Source: an uncultured Winogradskyella sp. | GTDB taxonomy: Bacteria > Bacteroidota > Bacteroidia > Flavobacteriales > Flavobacteriaceae | Direction of reading: 5' to 3' | DNA length: 64,000 nucleotides | Assembly: GCF_947498345.1 (NCBI RefSeq) | Contig: NZ_CANMJY010000002.1 | Location: 248,001 to 312,000, forward strand | Shown here: positions 1 to 9,261 of the stretch, one piece after another | Position numbering within the stretch: position 1 is the stretch's first letter | Layout: each line of letters starts with the position of its first letter | Position numbers and translations under genes: made by a program | The notes under the pieces: generated by a model | Told to the model about the DNA's origin: nothing | The model's database searches: none | What the model saw: only the letters and a program-made list of their open reading frames with translations

Positions 1-223
1 TGAAACTAAAGTCGATTTTTCAAAGTACACGCTTATAGCTATTTTTGATGATGTAAAAGGAACAGGAGGACATAGTATAGAATTAGATATAAATACTAAT
101 TCTGAAAATATTGAAGTAAACATAGACCATAAGGGACCAGAAGGTATAGCAACAACCGTTATGACTCAGCCTTTTTATATTGTAAAAATTCCTAAAAGCG
201 ACTTACCAATACTATTTAAATAA
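1..223 (+). CDS. PrcB-like C-terminal domain protein (5' end cut off)
   Basis: An open frame enters from the left edge (first full codon at base 2) and stops with TAA at 221-223, so only the last 73 residues are visible. The segment reads like the PrcB C-terminal domain: a strand with LIAIF, then a glycine turn (KGTGGHSIEL), a central strand pair, and a closing strand with QPFYIVKIPKSDLPILF. That domain is a small all-beta module in secreted or periplasmic proteins of Bacteroidota and spirochaetes, and its biochemical role is poorly defined. The missing N-terminus prevents a call on a lipoprotein signal. It converges on the cold-shock gene. Confidence 0.55.
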   Translation, partial: ETKVDFSKYTLIAIFDDVKGTGGHSIELDINTNSENIEVNIDHKGPEGIATTVMTQPFYIVKIPKSDLPILFK

Positions 224-250
224 AAAACGCCCAACCAAAGGTTGAGCGTT
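221..250 (-). terminator. Terminator of the cold-shock gene
   Basis: Arms AACGC-C-CAACC and GGTTG-A-GCGTT (226-250) pair with one mismatch around an AAA loop. On the minus strand the hairpin is followed by a run of T. It lies just past the cold-shock stop codon. The plus strand has no T-run, so it mainly serves the minus gene. Confidence 0.75.
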
Positions 251-270
251 GAAACTTGTAAGATATATAC

Positions 271-462
271 TTATAGTACCTGTACGTTTGCAGCTACCAT
301 TCCTTTTCTTCCTTCTTCTTCTGTGTACTCTACATTGTCACCTTCGCGTAATTCTACGCCATTAAGGTTTGATACGTGTACGAAGATGTCTTTTCCTGTT
401 TCTTCGTTGGTAATGAATCCAAATCCTTTTGAATCATTGAAAAATTTAACTGTTCCAGTCAT
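271..462 (-). CDS. cspA: Cold-shock protein, CspA family
   Basis: This 63-residue protein is a single cold-shock domain, a five-stranded OB fold that binds single-stranded RNA or DNA and melts mRNA structure. RNP1 (KGFGFI) and RNP2 (DIFVHV) are both intact and the N-terminus [10 protein letters not shown] is typical. It is monocistronic, with its own promoter (488-495) and terminator. Whether it is cold-induced or constitutive cannot be read from sequence; the leader is short (about 25 nt), unlike the long thermosensing leader of E. coli cspA. Confidence 0.95.
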   Translation of the reverse strand: MTGTVKFFNDSKGFGFITNEETGKDIFVHVSNLNGVELREGDNVEYTEEEGRKGMVAANVQVL

Positions 463-487
463 TATAAATTAAATAAAAATTAAAGTG

Positions 488-495
488 CAAAGGTA
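488..495 (-). promoter_or_regulatory. -7 box of the cold-shock gene
   Basis: On the minus strand this reads TACCTTTG, a full match to the Bacteroidota -7 consensus TAnnTTTG. It lies 25 bp before the cspA ATG. No clear -33 TTTG is visible at 17-23 bp. Confidence 0.6.
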
Positions 496-563
496 GTGTA
501 TTAACTAATGCGATATGTTAATAAATCATTTTATTTTAAAATATTGATAATTAATGAGTTAAA

Positions 564-809
564 TTAAATCTTTTTCTCTCGTTGATTTTCCCGCATTTTA
601 TCAAGATTTTCCTTAGTAAGCATGTAGTCTTTAACATCTTTGTCTTTCCACCTGTAATAGGAAAATAAAGGGAAAACCACTAAGAATAGACCTAATACTC
701 CAAAACCAACAAGCTTTTGGCTGTACTCAACACCTAAAACTAAACCACAGATAATACTGGTTATTGATGCTAAAAAAGCGATAAGTGTTATAATGTGTAT
801 CGTTTTCAT
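564..809 (-). CDS. Small two-helix membrane protein, unknown function
   Basis: This 81-residue protein has two hydrophobic helices (about residues 4-27 and 33-52) followed by a basic, highly charged cytoplasmic tail (YYRWKDKDVKDYMLTKENLDKMR) that looks helical. I recognise no catalytic motif or named family. Small proteins of this shape are frequent in Flavobacteriaceae. It lies 33 bp downstream of the ClC gene on the same strand and could be its distal operon partner. Confidence 0.7.
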   Translation of the reverse strand: MKTIHIITLIAFLASITSIICGLVLGVEYSQKLVGFGVLGLFLVVFPLFSYYRWKDKDVKDYMLTKENLDKMRENQREKKI

Positions 810-842
810 ATTAATTGTATTCTCAGTCAGACACTACATAAT

Positions 843-2624
843 TTAAGATGTAAAATTAATCAATTCACGTCTATAAGCTGTTAAGAGTTTTGATTTTGAA
901 ACAAAACCATAGTACTTGTTGTCTTTTATTACAGGTAAATTCCAAGCTTTAGAGGTTTGAAATTTCTTCATTACCTTTTCCATAGAGTCATTTTCATAAT
1001 AAATCACCTCTGGGGGTTTTTGCATAAAGGTTTCTACAGTGGTGGAGTTGTATAAACTTTGATCGAACATTACAGAACGAATATTATCTAGCAGAATAAT
1101 ACCAATAAAATTTTTATCATCATCTGTAACAGGAAATAGGTTTCTATTGGATTTTGAAACCCCATTTTTAAGCATTTCACCTAGAGTCATTTCAGGATGT
1201 AACGCTATAAAATTTTGCTCTATAACCGAATCTAATTTCATTAGCGTTAGGACGCTTTTATCTTTATTTTGAGTAAGAAGAGCTCCCTTTTCTATCAATT
1301 CCTTAGTATAAATCGTATGGTCTAAACCATTTTTATTGATGATGAAAGACATCGAAGCAGTGATCATCAAGGGAACAAACAATTCATAGCCACCAGTAAT
1401 TTCAGCAATCAGAAAAATAGCAGTCAATGGAGCATGAAGCACACCAGCAATAAGACCAGCCATACCGATTAGTGTAAAGTTAGCTTCTGAAACATTAAAA
1501 CCTAAACCACAATTATTAATCACTTTAGCAACAACATTTCCTAATGCGCTTCCCATAACTAAAGTAGGAATAATGATTCCACCAGTTCCTCCAGCTGCAA
1601 AAGTGGTGGTCATAGCTATAGCTTTAAATATTGTAATGCCAAAAAGTAAACCAATAACAATCCAAATATTATCCAGGTGAGCATCAAAAGGTGTATTGCC
1701 TAAGGCTTCAATATCGTTGCCCAGCATAAGGTTATTTATAAAGCCAAAACCTTCACCATATAGTGGAGGAATAAAAAATAACATTATGCCAATCGCTAAA
1801 CCTCCAATAATTAATTTATGTCTTGCAGACTTAAATCGGTTAAAAAATGTCGTAATTCCGAAATATATTTTTGAAAAATAAATGGATGCAATTCCTGTTC
1901 CTATACCCAGAAGGATGTAGAATAGGGTATCTTTAATGGCGAATTTATCTGTTACATTAAAATCGAAAAGCACGCTATCGCCTAAGAAAAAATAAGAAGT
2001 AATTACTGATGAAACTGAAGCAATTAAAAGCGGTAATAACGAAGCAAATGTAAGATCTAAACTAAAGACTTCAATAGCAAAAATGATAGCCGCAATTGGT
2101 GATTTAAAAATAGAAGCAATCGCTCCAGCAGCAGCACAGGCAATTAGTAAACTTCTTGTTTTTCTGTCAATATGTAATAGTCTACTGAGGTTAGAACTCA
2201 GGGCTGAAGCTGACGCAATTGCTGGCCCTAATAAGCCTACAGAACCTCCAAAACCTACAGTTAAGGGAGCTGTTATTAAGGGCAGATAGATTTTACGTTT
2301 ACTAATAATACCATCGCGTTTTGATAAAGCATATAGTATAGACGGAATAGCATGTTCGCTTGGTTTTTTTGAAATGTACTTTACAAATAGATACACTAAA
2401 AACAAGCCTAAAATCGGCAAAATAAAATAGATGCTATTCTCTGAAAGAATGATACCTTTTTCAAAAATTGAATTAATTGCAAAAGTGATATTTTTTATAA
2501 AAACAGAAACTAAACCAGCTAATAAGCCTATAATTAAGCTTAGTACAAATACAAAATTCTTTTCTGAGATATGTTTATATCTCCAAATGAGTAAGCGTTT
2601 AAAAAAGTTGGATTTAGTTGGCAT
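843..2624 (-). CDS. ClC-family chloride channel/transporter with C-terminal CBS pair
   Basis: This 593-residue protein has the ClC fold (about residues 25-430, 10 or more membrane helices) followed by two CBS domains (about 455-590), which in this family bind adenine nucleotides and gate transport. The selectivity-filter segments are recognisable: EHAIPSIL near 90, GGSVGLLGP near 126-134, GGIIIP in the second half, and a retained filter tyrosine in the segment TIYTKEL. The usual gating glutamate of G(R/L)EGP is Leu132 (codon TTA on the minus strand), and the residue aligning with the internal proton glutamate (E. coli E203) is Val186 after a retained Glu185. A protein lacking both is more likely a passive anion channel than a 2Cl-/H+ exchanger; that is inference. 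The start lies only 12 bp past the aspS terminator hairpin, so its promoter is not obvious. Confidence 0.9.
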   Translation of the reverse strand: MPTKSNFFKRLLIWRYKHISEKNFVFVLSLIIGLLAGLVSVFIKNITFAINSIFEKGIILSENSIYFILPILGLFLVYLFVKYISKKPSEHAIPSILYALSKRDGIISKRKIYLPLITAPLTVGFGGSVGLLGPAIASASALSSNLSRLLHIDRKTRSLLIACAAAGAIASIFKSPIAAIIFAIEVFSLDLTFASLLPLLIASVSSVITSYFFLGDSVLFDFNVTDKFAIKDTLFYILLGIGTGIASIYFSKIYFGITTFFNRFKSARHKLIIGGLAIGIMLFFIPPLYGEGFGFINNLMLGNDIEALGNTPFDAHLDNIWIVIGLLFGITIFKAIAMTTTFAAGGTGGIIIPTLVMGSALGNVVAKVINNCGLGFNVSEANFTLIGMAGLIAGVLHAPLTAIFLIAEITGGYELFVPLMITASMSFIINKNGLDHTIYTKELIEKGALLTQNKDKSVLTLMKLDSVIEQNFIALHPEMTLGEMLKNGVSKSNRNLFPVTDDDKNFIGIILLDNIRSVMFDQSLYNSTTVETFMQKPPEVIYYENDSMEKVMKKFQTSKAWNLPVIKDNKYYGFVSKSKLLTAYRRELINFTS

Positions 2625-2635
2625 AGTTTAAATCT

Positions 2636-2665
2636 AATAAAAAATCCTGCAAGAAGCAGGATTTA
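2636..2665 (-). terminator. Intrinsic terminator of aspS
   Basis: A perfect 9-bp stem (AAATCCTGC / GCAGGATTT, 2643-2665) has a 5-nt loop and is followed on the minus strand by six T. It begins directly after the aspS stop codon. Confidence 0.85.
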
Positions 2666-2669
2666 ATAT

Positions 2670-4424
2670 TTATGATTTTAAATTCAATTTTAAATTGAGC
2701 TCTTCTAACTGTTCTTCATCAATTGGTGCAGGTGCATCAATCATTACATCTCTTCCTGAGTTGTTTTTAGGGAAAGCAATAAAATCTCTAATGGTTTCCT
2801 GACCGCCTAAAATGGCAACTAGTCTGTCTAATCCAAAAGCAATTCCACCATGTGGTGGCGCACCATACTCAAAGGCATCCATTAAGAACCCAAATTGTGC
2901 TCTGGCTTCTTCTTCAGAAAAGCCTAAATGTTTTAGCATAATGGCTTGTGTTGCTTTATCGTGAATACGAATTGAACCACCACCAATTTCGTTTCCATTT
3001 AAAACTAAATCGTAAGCGTTAGCTTTTACTTCACCTGGTTTAGTATCTAATAATTCTAATTGACCTGGTTTAGGTGATGTGAATGGGTGATGCATCGCAT
3101 GGTAACGCTCAGTATCTTCATCCCATTCTAATAATGGAAAATCCATTACCCAAAGCGGTGCAAATTCATCAGCTTTACGTAAGCCTAAACGTTCTGCTAA
3201 TTCCATACGTAAGGCACTTAGTTGTGCTCTTACTTTATTGGTTTCGCCAGAAAGCACACAGATTAAATCACCAGCTTTTGCACCAGTAACTTCTGCCCAT
3301 TTGGCTAAATCGTCTTGGTCGTAGAATTTATCAACAGAAGATTTATAAGTACCATCATCATTACAACGACAGTATACCATGCCTAAAGCACCAACTTGAG
3401 GACGCTTTACCCAATCAATCAACTTATCGATTTCTTTTCTTGTATAAGTATTCCCGCCAGGAACGGCAATACCAACAACTAGTTCAGCAGAATTAAACAC
3501 ATTAAAATCTTTATGTTGCGCTACGGCATTTAACTCACCGAACTCCATTCCAAAACGAATATCTGGTTTGTCATTTCCGTATAAACGCATCGCATCATCG
3601 TAGAGCATTCTTGGGAATTTATCAACTTCAACACCATTAATTTCTTTAAGTAGATGACGTGTTAGACCTTCAAATGTATTTAGAATATCTTCTTGCTCTA
3701 CAAATGCCATTTCGCAGTCTATTTGTGTGAATTCGGGCTGTCTGTCTGCACGTAAATCTTCGTCTCTAAAACATTTTACAATTTGAAAGTATTTATCCAT
3801 ACCACCAACCATAAGCAACTGCTTAAAAGTTTGAGGTGATTGAGGTAGCGCATAAAATTGCCCTTCATTCATACGAGAAGGCACAATAAAGTCACGAGCA
3901 CCTTCGGGTGTTGATTTAATTAAATAAGGGGTTTCGACTTCAATAAAGTCTTCATTAGATAAATAATTTCTAACGGCTTGGGCTACCTTATGTCTAAAGA
4001 TTAGGCTCTCTTTTACTGGGTTACGACGAATATCTAAGTAACGATATTTCATACGTAAATCATCTCCGCCATCAGTTTCATCTTCAATGGTAAAAGGTGG
4101 TACTAACGATGCGTTTAGAATAGTCAATTCTGAAACTAAAACTTCTATATCTCCCGTTGGAATATTTGGATTTTTAGAAGCACGCTCTTGTACCTTACCC
4201 TTAACCTGAATTACAAATTCACGCCCAAGCTTTTGAGCATTTTCAAGAATCGACTTAGCTGTTTGTTCTTCATCAAAGTAAAGTTGTGTAATACCATAAC
4301 GGTCTCGCACATCTACATAAACCATAAATCCTTTATCTCTAACTCCTTGAACCCAACCTGCGAGAGTTACTTCTGTATTATTATGTGCGGCTCTTAACTC
4401 ACCACAATTATGACTTCTATACAT
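2670..4424 (-). CDS. aspS: Aspartyl-tRNA synthetase
   Basis: This 584-residue class II synthetase attaches aspartate to tRNA-Asp using ATP in the cytoplasm. It has the bacterial layout: an N-terminal OB-fold anticodon-binding domain (about 1-110), a catalytic core with motif 2 ([14 protein letters not shown]), an inserted GAD domain in the middle, and motif 3 (GIAFGLDRL) near the C-terminus. The length is normal. A separate asnS lies in this window (37842-39275), so this enzyme has no need to be of the non-discriminating Asp/Asn type. It is flanked by its own promoter (4443-4450) and terminator. Confidence 0.97.
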   Translation of the reverse strand: MYRSHNCGELRAAHNNTEVTLAGWVQGVRDKGFMVYVDVRDRYGITQLYFDEEQTAKSILENAQKLGREFVIQVKGKVQERASKNPNIPTGDIEVLVSELTILNASLVPPFTIEDETDGGDDLRMKYRYLDIRRNPVKESLIFRHKVAQAVRNYLSNEDFIEVETPYLIKSTPEGARDFIVPSRMNEGQFYALPQSPQTFKQLLMVGGMDKYFQIVKCFRDEDLRADRQPEFTQIDCEMAFVEQEDILNTFEGLTRHLLKEINGVEVDKFPRMLYDDAMRLYGNDKPDIRFGMEFGELNAVAQHKDFNVFNSAELVVGIAVPGGNTYTRKEIDKLIDWVKRPQVGALGMVYCRCNDDGTYKSSVDKFYDQDDLAKWAEVTGAKAGDLICVLSGETNKVRAQLSALRMELAERLGLRKADEFAPLWVMDFPLLEWDEDTERYHAMHHPFTSPKPGQLELLDTKPGEVKANAYDLVLNGNEIGGGSIRIHDKATQAIMLKHLGFSEEEARAQFGFLMDAFEYGAPPHGGIAFGLDRLVAILGGQETIRDFIAFPKNNSGRDVMIDAPAPIDEEQLEELNLKLNLKS

Positions 4425-4442
4425 ATCGAAATTTTAATCGTG

Positions 4443-4450
4443 CAAATTTA
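4443..4450 (-). promoter_or_regulatory. -7 box of aspS
   Basis: The minus strand reads TAAATTTG followed by C, matching TAnnTTTG, 18 bp before the aspS start codon. Confidence 0.55.
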
Positions 4451-4469
4451 ATCAACTTAAAGGATAATT

Positions 4470-4502
4470 AAATAAAAAGCCTCAACAATTGTTGAGGCTT
4501 TT
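4470..4502 (-). terminator. Terminator of the RND efflux operon
   Basis: Perfect palindrome with 12-bp arms (AAAAGCCTCAAC / GTTGAGGCTTTT, 4475-4502) around AATT, with T-rich flank on the minus strand. It lies 28 bp past the stop of the efflux pump gene and closes the tetR-tolC-adaptor-pump unit. Confidence 0.85.
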
Positions 4503-4529
4503 CTCGCTATTAATCAAGATCCTTATGCT

Positions 4530-7500
4530 TTAATCAAGCACAAGAGTTTCTTTTTCTGAGATTTCAAATTCTTCAACTGTAGAACTGAATTTAGATTTTA
4601 ACCACATTTTTAATGATGTAGATAAATAGAATAAAACAGGGACTACAATTAAAGTTAAGAAGGTTGCTATGAAAAGACCATAGATAACAGTCCAAGCCAA
4701 CGGTCCCCAAAAAATCACATTGTCACCACCGAAATAGATATTAGGATTAAATTCACTAAAGAGAGTAAAGAAATTAATGTTAAGTCCTATAGCTAAAGGA
4801 ATTAGGCCTAATATAGTTGTTATTGCTGTTAGTAATACAGGCCTTAAACGTGCTTTACCAGCTTTGATGATTTGTGCTAATAATTCGTCTTTTGGTAGAT
4901 ATTCAGATGCGTCTAAATCGAGTTGATTTTTTCGTCTATCAATTAATAATTGGGCATAATCGAGTAGAACCACACCATTGTTAACCACAATTCCGGCGAG
5001 AGATATAATACCCATCATGGTCATTAAAATCACAAAAGAATCACCAGTAATTACAATACCTCCAAATACACCAATTAAACTCAAGAAAATTGCGATCATA
5101 ATAATTGCAGGTTTAGATACTGAGTTAAACTGAAAAATTAATATGAAGAAGATTAAACCTAACCCGGTAAAGAAAGCACCCATTAAAAAGGCCATTTCTT
5201 TATTCTGTTCCTCAATTTGACCTGTGTAATCTATTTTGATATTTGCTGGTAAACCATCAAAATTTTTCATTTCGTTTTGAATTTGACTTACAACAGCTCC
5301 AGCGTCGACATAACCAGGTGCTAATGCAGAATAAACGGTTACTACACGCTTAGCATCTTTATGCTTTATCGCACTAAACCCAGAATTATTGTTTTGATTT
5401 GCTACTGTAGATACAGGAACCTCTATAATTGTGCCAGAGGCCATATCTCTAAAGACTATATTTTGATTAAATAACGCACTGGTATTGTAGCGCAAATCTT
5501 CATTAAAACGCACATAAATATCAAAATCGTCTCCATCTTCTTTGTAAATACCTGCCTTTGCACCAAATAACGAGTTGCGTAATTGCTGCCCTACTTGTCC
5601 TGTGCTTACACCTAATTCACCAGCTTTCTCTCTATCAACGAGCACTTGCATACCTGGCTTATCTTTATTGACATCAATTTTTAATTCGTCAATCGCTGAG
5701 ATATTTTTTGAATTTATAAACTCTCGCATACGCTCTGCCACAACGATTAATTCGTCATAATCATTACCCTCAAGTTCAATGTTTACAGGAGGTCCTGCAG
5801 GAGGTCCATTAACATCTTTTTCCACAGAAATTAATACACCAGGATAAATACCTGTTAATGCTTCTTGTACTTTTTTTCTTAGCTCCTCACTATCTTTCCC
5901 ATTACGATATTTGTATTCTCGCATTGAAGCTGTAATTTTTCCTTTGTGTGGCATCTCTGCATCAGAACCTCCATCTGTTTGAGGATTTCCTGCGCCAGCA
6001 CCTACCTGAGACACTGCACTTTCGACTAAGAAATTTTCACCATCTTTTATATACTTACTATCATTTAAGATTCCATAGACTTTATTTTCAATTTCTTTAG
6101 TAATGATATTTGTTTTTTCTATATCTGTACCTTCAGGATATTCTATATATACTATAATTTGGTTGGGTTTATTATCTGGGAAGAACTCAACTTTTGTTCT
6201 TTGAGTATTGCATGAAATTATAAACGCTGCAATTGATCCAATAAATAAAAAGAAACTTCCAAAGCTAATACCAAATGGCTTCCAACCTTTAAGTGAACTT
6301 GTAAGTATACGTTCGTAAAAATTCTCTAAACGAACCAGAGTTTTTGTTTGAAATCTATTAGCCGCCTTTCTAAGGATTAATCGATATACCCAAAGCATTA
6401 CAGCTGTTGTAATCATTAAAGTGCCTAAACCTCGGTATGGTCCTCCAAACATCATAATTATTAAGCCTATACCTCCTAAAATTCCTGATATGGCAATAAT
6501 GTTTTTTAATGGCATATCTTTATCCTCAGTTGTCATGAATTGAGATACTAAAACAGAATTAAAGAAAATAGCCACTAATAAGGATGAACCTAATACTACG
6601 GAAAGCGTTATAGGAAAATAAATCATAAACTGACCCATTAAGCCTGGCCATAGGCCTAAAGGAATAAATGCCGCAACCGTCGTAGCTGTTGAAATAATAA
6701 TTGGAAAAGCAATCTCACCAATACCTTTCTTTGCTGCTTCGATACGAGACATGCCTTCTTGCTCCATGAGGCGATAAACATTTTCGACAACCACAATACC
6801 ATTGTCAACCAGCATACCTAGTCCCATAATCAACCCAAAAAGAATCATGGTATTCATAGTATAGCCTAATGCATTCAGTATCATTAATGACATAAACATG
6901 GACATCGGGATGGCAAACCCTACAAACAAAGCATTTTTAAACCCAAGGAAAAACATTAAAACCGTAACAACGAGAATAATACCAAAAATGATATTATTTA
7001 CTAAATCATCAACTTGTCCGATGGTTTTTGACGACTGATCGTTAGTAGTTGTTATTCTTAAATTTGTGGGTAATACATTAGCTTTTGCATCTGCTACTAT
7101 TTTTTCGATTTTTTCTGCTGCAGCAACCATATTTTTACCCGAACGCTTTTTCACATCGAGCATTACAACAGTTTCACCTTCATTACTTACTGCATTAAAT
7201 TCTCTGGCATAGGTTGTTTTGTCTTTTGGCCTAAATGTAACAGTGGCAATATCTTTTAAATAAATAGGGTTGTTATTCTCTGCTTTAATAACAAAATTTT
7301 CTAGCTCTTCGGGCTTATCAATTTCACCAATAATTCGTATAGTACGCCTTTGTCCACTTGTAATGAGGTTGCCAGCAGACATTGTCATGTTTCCATTGCC
7401 AATAGCATCAGTAATCTCATTAAAGTTAACTTTTGATGCCATCATTTTGTAAACATCTACAGCAACTTCAACTTCTTTTTCCTGAGCTCCTCGAATGTCC

Positions 7501-8075
7501 ACTTGCTTTATTTCAGGCAGATCTTCAATTTCATCTTCAAGATATTCACCAAACTCTTTTAATCTGTCAACGGTATAATCACCAGAAATATTAATATTAA
7601 GAATTGGCATTTCTTCTGACATACTTAATTCAAAAACATTTGGCTCTACTTTAGCACCATTAAAGGTTGGCCAATCTTCACCAGAAGTTTCACTGTCAAT
7701 CTCATCTTTCACCTTTTGTTTAGCCGCATCAACAGTAATGTCTTCGTCAAATTCTACGATAACCATTGAATAATCTTCTTGAGATGTTGATGTTACCTCT
7801 ACAACATTACTCACATTTTTGAGTTTATCTTCTAATGGATCAGTAATCAGTTTTTCTATATCTTCAGCTGTGTTTCCAGGAAAAAGTGAACTTATGTATA
7901 TTTTCGTTTCTCTAATTTCGGGGAAGTTTTCTCTAGACATTCCAAAATAGGCTGAACCTCCTAAAAATAGTATAAGGACAATGGCCACATACATTGTGGT
8001 TTTGTTATTTATTGCCCAAGACGACAGACCAAATTCCTTATCGACTTTCTTTTTTTGTTTCTTTTTATTAGCCAT
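4530..8075 (-). CDS. RND-family efflux pump, inner-membrane permease
   Basis: This 1181-residue protein is a proton-driven resistance-nodulation-division permease, the inner-membrane trimer of a tripartite pump. The order is an N-terminal helix (about 28-48), first porter domain, helix block with GLGMLVDNGIVVVENV (transport Asp kept, second Asp replaced by Asn), second porter domain, second helix block with VVNNGVVLLDYA. It is about 130 residues longer than AcrB-type pumps. The extra length includes a hydrophobic insertion after the first helix block, starting near KNIIAISGILGG and probably adding two helices, and another segment close to the C-terminus. It follows its adaptor by 6 bp and is the last gene of a four-gene operon. 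Substrate is unknown; motif form is closer to the hydrophobe or mixed HAE group than to heavy-metal pumps. Confidence 0.93.
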   Translation of the reverse strand: MANKKKQKKKVDKEFGLSSWAINNKTTMYVAIVLILFLGGSAYFGMSRENFPEIRETKIYISSLFPGNTAEDIEKLITDPLEDKLKNVSNVVEVTSTSQEDYSMVIVEFDEDITVDAAKQKVKDEIDSETSGEDWPTFNGAKVEPNVFELSMSEEMPILNINISGDYTVDRLKEFGEYLEDEIEDLPEIKQVDIRGAQEKEVEVAVDVYKMMASKVNFNEITDAIGNGNMTMSAGNLITSGQRRTIRIIGEIDKPEELENFVIKAENNNPIYLKDIATVTFRPKDKTTYAREFNAVSNEGETVVMLDVKKRSGKNMVAAAEKIEKIVADAKANVLPTNLRITTTNDQSSKTIGQVDDLVNNIIFGIILVVTVLMFFLGFKNALFVGFAIPMSMFMSLMILNALGYTMNTMILFGLIMGLGMLVDNGIVVVENVYRLMEQEGMSRIEAAKKGIGEIAFPIIISTATTVAAFIPLGLWPGLMGQFMIYFPITLSVVLGSSLLVAIFFNSVLVSQFMTTEDKDMPLKNIIAISGILGGIGLIIMMFGGPYRGLGTLMITTAVMLWVYRLILRKAANRFQTKTLVRLENFYERILTSSLKGWKPFGISFGSFFLFIGSIAAFIISCNTQRTKVEFFPDNKPNQIIVYIEYPEGTDIEKTNIITKEIENKVYGILNDSKYIKDGENFLVESAVSQVGAGAGNPQTDGGSDAEMPHKGKITASMREYKYRNGKDSEELRKKVQEALTGIYPGVLISVEKDVNGPPAGPPVNIELEGNDYDELIVVAERMREFINSKNISAIDELKIDVNKDKPGMQVLVDREKAGELGVSTGQVGQQLRNSLFGAKAGIYKEDGDDFDIYVRFNEDLRYNTSALFNQNIVFRDMASGTIIEVPVSTVANQNNNSGFSAIKHKDAKRVVTVYSALAPGYVDAGAVVSQIQNEMKNFDGLPANIKIDYTGQIEEQNKEMAFLMGAFFTGLGLIFFILIFQFNSVSKPAIIMIAIFLSLIGVFGGIVITGDSFVILMTMMGIISLAGIVVNNGVVLLDYAQLLIDRRKNQLDLDASEYLPKDELLAQIIKAGKARLRPVLLTAITTILGLIPLAIGLNINFFTLFSEFNPNIYFGGDNVIFWGPLAWTVIYGLFIATFLTLIVVPVLFYLSTSLKMWLKSKFSSTVEEFEISEKETLVLD

Positions 8076-8081
8076 TGGTTA

Positions 8082-9251
8082 TTAGTCTTTATTAATAATC
8101 TTTACAGTTTGTCCTTCTTTTACGCTACGAGCACCTTCTCTAATGACCTCTGCGTTTTCTTCTAGACCAGATAATACTTCAATATCATCACCTTGAGTTT
8201 TCCCAGTCTCTATTATAACTTGCTTTGCAATTGCTTTGTCTTGTTTTTTATCAGTTAAGACATAGATGTATTGCTGTCCTTGCGCATTTTCTGAAATAAT
8301 ACTTTGTGGGATTAGGATAGCTTTTTCGTTAGTATAGTCATTAATTTTTAGTCGTGCTGTAAGATTTGGTTTAATCGTTTTGTCCTTGTTAGGTACAGCA
8401 ATTTCAACATCAAATGTTCGGTTAGCAGGATTGATAAAATTACCAGTTTGTCTAACCTCAGAAGTTAATTTTTTACCTAATACAGGAAATAGGACTTCGA
8501 CCTTTTTTCCTCTAGTAATACTGGTTATGTAACTTTCAGGAACATCAGTTTTAATGTACATGTCTTTAAGATTTACTAAACGCATTAGCTGAGTTTGTCC
8601 TGGTAATGCAACATTGCCTTGCTCTGTGATTACATCATCGATAACACCAGAAAATGGTGCTCTAACATTATTTTTAGCTAGTTGTTGATTGATTTGAGCG
8701 ATATTTTTTTGAAGCCCTTCGTATTGAGATTTTGTTTGAAGGTATTGAATCTCGCTACCTATTTTTTGATCCCAAAGACGTTTTTGACGTTCAAAAGTTG
8801 TTTTTGCCAAATCAGCTTGTACTTCTAATTGTGCCTTTTGTTGACTTAGACCTCCATCATCAATAGAGGCTAATAACTGTCCTTTGGTTACATTCTGACC
8901 TTCTTTTACATATACGCGTGTTATAATTCCACCAACTTCTGGTGTTAAGACAATGTTTTGTTTGGTTTCAACACTTCCTTGTAATTCTAGAAAATGTTTA
9001 AATTCTTCAATTTTAGCATTAAAAGTTGTAATTAATGGTACATTTCTATCTGGGCTTATGTTTTGAAGCTTTTCATCTAATTGTTTGATTTGAAGCGCTA
9101 ATGCTTGTTGTTCATTAACCAATTCATCTTTCTTTTTTTGAATAGCTTCAGAGTTGTCTGATGCTACAAGTTCTTCTATGGATTGTCCTTTCTCTCCCGA
9201 ACAGGCTACCAATAGTGATGTTAAAATGATTAAACTATATATATTTTTCAT
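8082..9251 (-). CDS. RND efflux periplasmic adaptor (membrane fusion protein)
   Basis: This 389-residue protein links the RND pump to the outer-membrane channel. It begins with a lipoprotein signal (lipobox LLVAC, Cys17) and then an unusual N-terminal coiled coil (about 25-65, rich in Glu/Lys/Gln). Next comes the split lipoyl/barrel-sandwich domain (GGIITRVYVKEGQNVTKGQ near 110; VRAPFSGVIDDVITEQGNV near 195) flanking an alpha-hairpin, followed by the beta-barrel and membrane-proximal domains. The lipoyl-like halves and hairpin identify the HlyD/AcrA family. It sits 10 bp after the tolC-like gene and 6 bp before the pump gene. Confidence 0.93.
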   Translation of the reverse strand: MKNIYSLIILTSLLVACSGEKGQSIEELVASDNSEAIQKKKDELVNEQQALALQIKQLDEKLQNISPDRNVPLITTFNAKIEEFKHFLELQGSVETKQNIVLTPEVGGIITRVYVKEGQNVTKGQLLASIDDGGLSQQKAQLEVQADLAKTTFERQKRLWDQKIGSEIQYLQTKSQYEGLQKNIAQINQQLAKNNVRAPFSGVIDDVITEQGNVALPGQTQLMRLVNLKDMYIKTDVPESYITSITRGKKVEVLFPVLGKKLTSEVRQTGNFINPANRTFDVEIAVPNKDKTIKPNLTARLKINDYTNEKAILIPQSIISENAQGQQYIYVLTDKKQDKAIAKQVIIETGKTQGDDIEVLSGLEENAEVIREGARSVKEGQTVKIINKD

Positions 9252-9261
9252 GATGATAATT

